Made by a program: the position numbers and the translations under genes. A stretch of 6,718 nt of DNA from the NCBI GenBank assembly GCA_003219335.1, contig QHOF01000010.1:1-6718 (forward strand), written 5' to 3'. Below the pieces are notes generated by a model. It was not told the origin of the DNA. It was given only the letters and a program-made list of their open reading frames with translations, and searched no databases. The stretch is from Verrucomicrobiota bacterium. GTDB lineage: Bacteria; Verrucomicrobiota; Verrucomicrobiia; Chthoniobacterales; UBA10450. Positions within the stretch are counted from its first letter, which is position 1; the number at the start of each line of letters is the position of its first letter. This document shows positions 5,338 through 6,718 of this stretch, piece after piece.

Positions 5338-5666
5338 TTGTTCCGAAGATCCAGGACGCGATCATAAAAGAATTCAGAGCCGCACGCCGGATGTTCCCTG
5401 GAGAGTTCCGCGAGACGCCCGGCAAATTCGTCGCACGCTTTCGTCATGGCTCCCCACCATGCGGCAATTTTTTTCAGATCGTCTTCTTTGCGAACGCACA
5501 GGGCAACCGTCCGATACATACCGAGAAGTTGTTGCTCGAGGTTGCTGGCTTCGGCATAAAACGGCCCACACAAATCAGCGGGAATTTCGCTCAATCGTCG
5601 ATTCGTTTTTTCCAGAGTTGCTCGGGACAACTCCAGCACATCGGAAGTATCGAAACATGCGCTCAT
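5307..5666 (-). CDS. Small helical soluble protein, uncharacterised
   Basis: The chosen start is ATG 5666 (119 aa). A TTG at 5705 would add 13 residues that look non-coding, and neither start has a well-spaced ribosome site. The protein is predominantly helical and charged: LELSRATLEKTNRRLSEIP near the N-terminus, then LEQQLLGMYRTVALCVRK, AAWWGAMTKACDEFAGRLAE, and a closing FFYDRVLDLRNKCQRLQEMH. Several Cys are present but no zinc-binding spacing is obvious. There is no signal peptide or membrane helix. It overlaps the start of the 4939-5337 gene by 31 bases in another frame, which implies a two-gene unit. Codon pattern and composition favour this strand over the antisense frame at 5244-5723, which is unusually rich in Phe. 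No family is recognised. Confidence 0.7.
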   Translation of the reverse strand: MSACFDTSDVLELSRATLEKTNRRLSEIPADLCGPFYAEASNLEQQLLGMYRTVALCVRKEDDLKKIAAWWGAMTKACDEFAGRLAELSREHPACGSEFFYDRVLDLRNKCQRLQEMHS

Positions 5667-5758
5667 TTCAAAACTACAGTAATACGGAACCCCACTATGT
5701 CTCAAGACTCCTTCGACAGGTGAAGCGAGGCCTTTCCGAAATCTAATCTGGCCCTGAA

Positions 5759-6586
5759 TTACAGCTTGGCGTAAACGCCGAGCAGAGGGCGGCGCGATGG
5801 AGTTTTCGATCGGAAATCGCTGACAAAACCCTCCCGGGTGCGGAGCTCGACGTGCCCAACACTTCGGGCGGTGCCGTACACCAGCACCGAACCAACGGGC
5901 GCGGCGAATGGATCGTTCACAGGCAGTCTCTTGAATCCGTAATTGCTGACGAGTTCTTGGGCGGCGTCCCTGGCGAGTTCGCTTTTCGGGCGGGAATCAA
6001 TCACACCGGAAGCGAGCAATGCGTCTTTTACATAATGCCAGCACCTCGAGCGCGAGTGCGCATGCGCGCGTTCCTCCGCGATGCTAGCTGCTTGCATCAG
6101 CCTGCCATCGATGTGTCGATCAACTCTGCCGAAGGGATAAACGATCTGCTTGGGATAATACTGCGAGATTACGGGCACTGATTCTTTTTTGCCCTCCGCT
6201 GTTTTGTAGCTGAAATGGCTAAAGGGCCATTTCGTTTTACTTGCGTTTTGTCTCTCAACGGGTTTGTCGATCGGTCGCACCGGCTCGGCTACAAATGTTT
6301 GCGCCGAATCTTTGGCAACTACTGGCACTGGCTCTTTCTTGACCGGCGGCGCCGGCTTTCTCGCGATCACGGGCGCTCGCTTTTTGGTGATCGCCCTCAC
6401 TGGCTTATCCGTAGTTTCCTGTGCGGACTTCTGCGTGATCACCTGAACCATGTCGTCAGCGGACTTTTGATCGCCGTGGCTCGCAAGGTCCAACGTTGAC
6501 GGAGCCAATGCCTGCGCGCGAGCGGCTCCGCTGGAAATGACCAAGAGCGAAGTGGTTGCCAATGCCAAGCATACCGGTCGCCACAT
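5759..6586 (-). CDS. Secreted protein with a CHAP/NlpC-like C-terminal domain
   Basis: The product is 275 aa from ATG. Residues 1-24 form a signal peptide with a hydrophobic core (CLALATTSLLVISSG) and an Ala-Arg-Ala cleavage site before Gln25. Residues 46-112 are a Pro/Lys/Val-rich linker with two adjacent 16-residue repeats (47-62 VQVITQKSAQETTDKP, 63-78 VRAITKKRAPVIARKP), typical of wall-spanning spacers. The C-terminal domain (about 165-275) has SRCWHYVKDALLASGV (Cys182), then PVGSVLVYG (230-238) and VGHVELRTREGFVSDFRS (His245), the Cys-then-His order of CHAP and NlpC/P60 peptidases, which cut peptide or amide bonds in peptidoglycan. It probably acts in the periplasm or outside the cell. 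Assignment to CHAP rather than NlpC/P60 is tentative. The 131 bases upstream (6587-6718) show no clear promoter or ribosome site. Confidence 0.82.
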   Translation of the reverse strand: MWRPVCLALATTSLLVISSGAARAQALAPSTLDLASHGDQKSADDMVQVITQKSAQETTDKPVRAITKKRAPVIARKPAPPVKKEPVPVVAKDSAQTFVAEPVRPIDKPVERQNASKTKWPFSHFSYKTAEGKKESVPVISQYYPKQIVYPFGRVDRHIDGRLMQAASIAEERAHAHSRSRCWHYVKDALLASGVIDSRPKSELARDAAQELVSNYGFKRLPVNDPFAAPVGSVLVYGTARSVGHVELRTREGFVSDFRSKTPSRRPLLGVYAKL

Positions 6587-6718
6587 GGAGGCGAGGTATG
6601 CCGGGAACTACAGCATTAGGCAAGCTTTTTCTTGAAAAAAATTTCGGGCGGGGGAAGCGTCGCCTTTACCTGCTGTGTCCTTGGTTAATTGGGCGTGTCT
6701 GTTCCGCTGCTAATCGTA

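Noticed and set aside
5244..5723. Plus-strand 159-codon frame
   Set aside because: It is longer than the minus-strand genes beneath it but is Phe-rich and lacks protein-like patterning, while the minus frames look like coherent helical proteins.

Overview
The window reads as chromosomal DNA of a free-living, moderately GC-rich bacterium, and most genes lie on the minus strand. The best guess is Verrucomicrobiota (soil-type, Chthoniobacterales-like). The reasons are a run of heptamers of the AACGNNC kind right after a gene, a zinc-peptidase/ATP-grasp pair of a type I associate with Verrucomicrobiota and Planctomycetota, and small uncharacterised proteins. This placement is inference and no ribosomal or marker gene is present to prove it.

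Layout, left to right. (1) Bases 1-349, minus: a VOC/glyoxalase-fold protein whose last residues fall off the window edge. A TATATA box and a 10-bp palindrome lie upstream. (2) A 35-bp array of five heptamers (538-572) sits just beyond the stop codon of an ATP-grasp ligase resembling D-Ala-D-Ala ligases (581-1600, minus). (3) A roughly 190-bp element with imperfect inverted ends (1615-1803) separates the ligase from a zinc metallopeptidase gene (1815-2855, minus; HEAAH motif). (4) Upstream of the peptidase on the same strand are two overlapping membrane-protein reading frames (2892-3386 and 3338-3949). They are either a translationally coupled pair or one membrane protein split by a single-base loss. 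(5) At 4011-4121 is a remnant of a second, diverged copy of the same metallopeptidase, frameshifted and truncated. (6) A gene-poor stretch (4122-4501) rich in short hairpins leads into the only convincing plus-strand gene, a 104-aa protein with one C-terminal membrane helix (4502-4816). An unusual 3' element follows it: a 10-base perfect anti-Shine-Dalgarno complement plus a strong stem-loop. (7) Two overlapping minus-strand genes for small soluble proteins of unknown function (5307-5666 and 4939-5337) follow; the second shows signs of a frameshift. (8) A secreted CHAP/NlpC-like protein with a Pro/Lys-rich repeat linker (5759-6586, minus) ends the window.

How the parts may work together: the ATP-grasp ligase and zinc metallopeptidase are the most interesting functional pair. 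The ligase has the ATP-grasp core but lacks the N-terminal HGxxGEDG signature of true D-Ala-D-Ala ligases, so it probably joins a carboxylate to an amine on an unknown amino acid or peptide substrate. The adjacent peptidase could act on the same peptide or on cell wall material. The remnant second peptidase copy shows this locus has been duplicated and rearranged. No phage genes, transposase, CRISPR array or RNA gene was seen.
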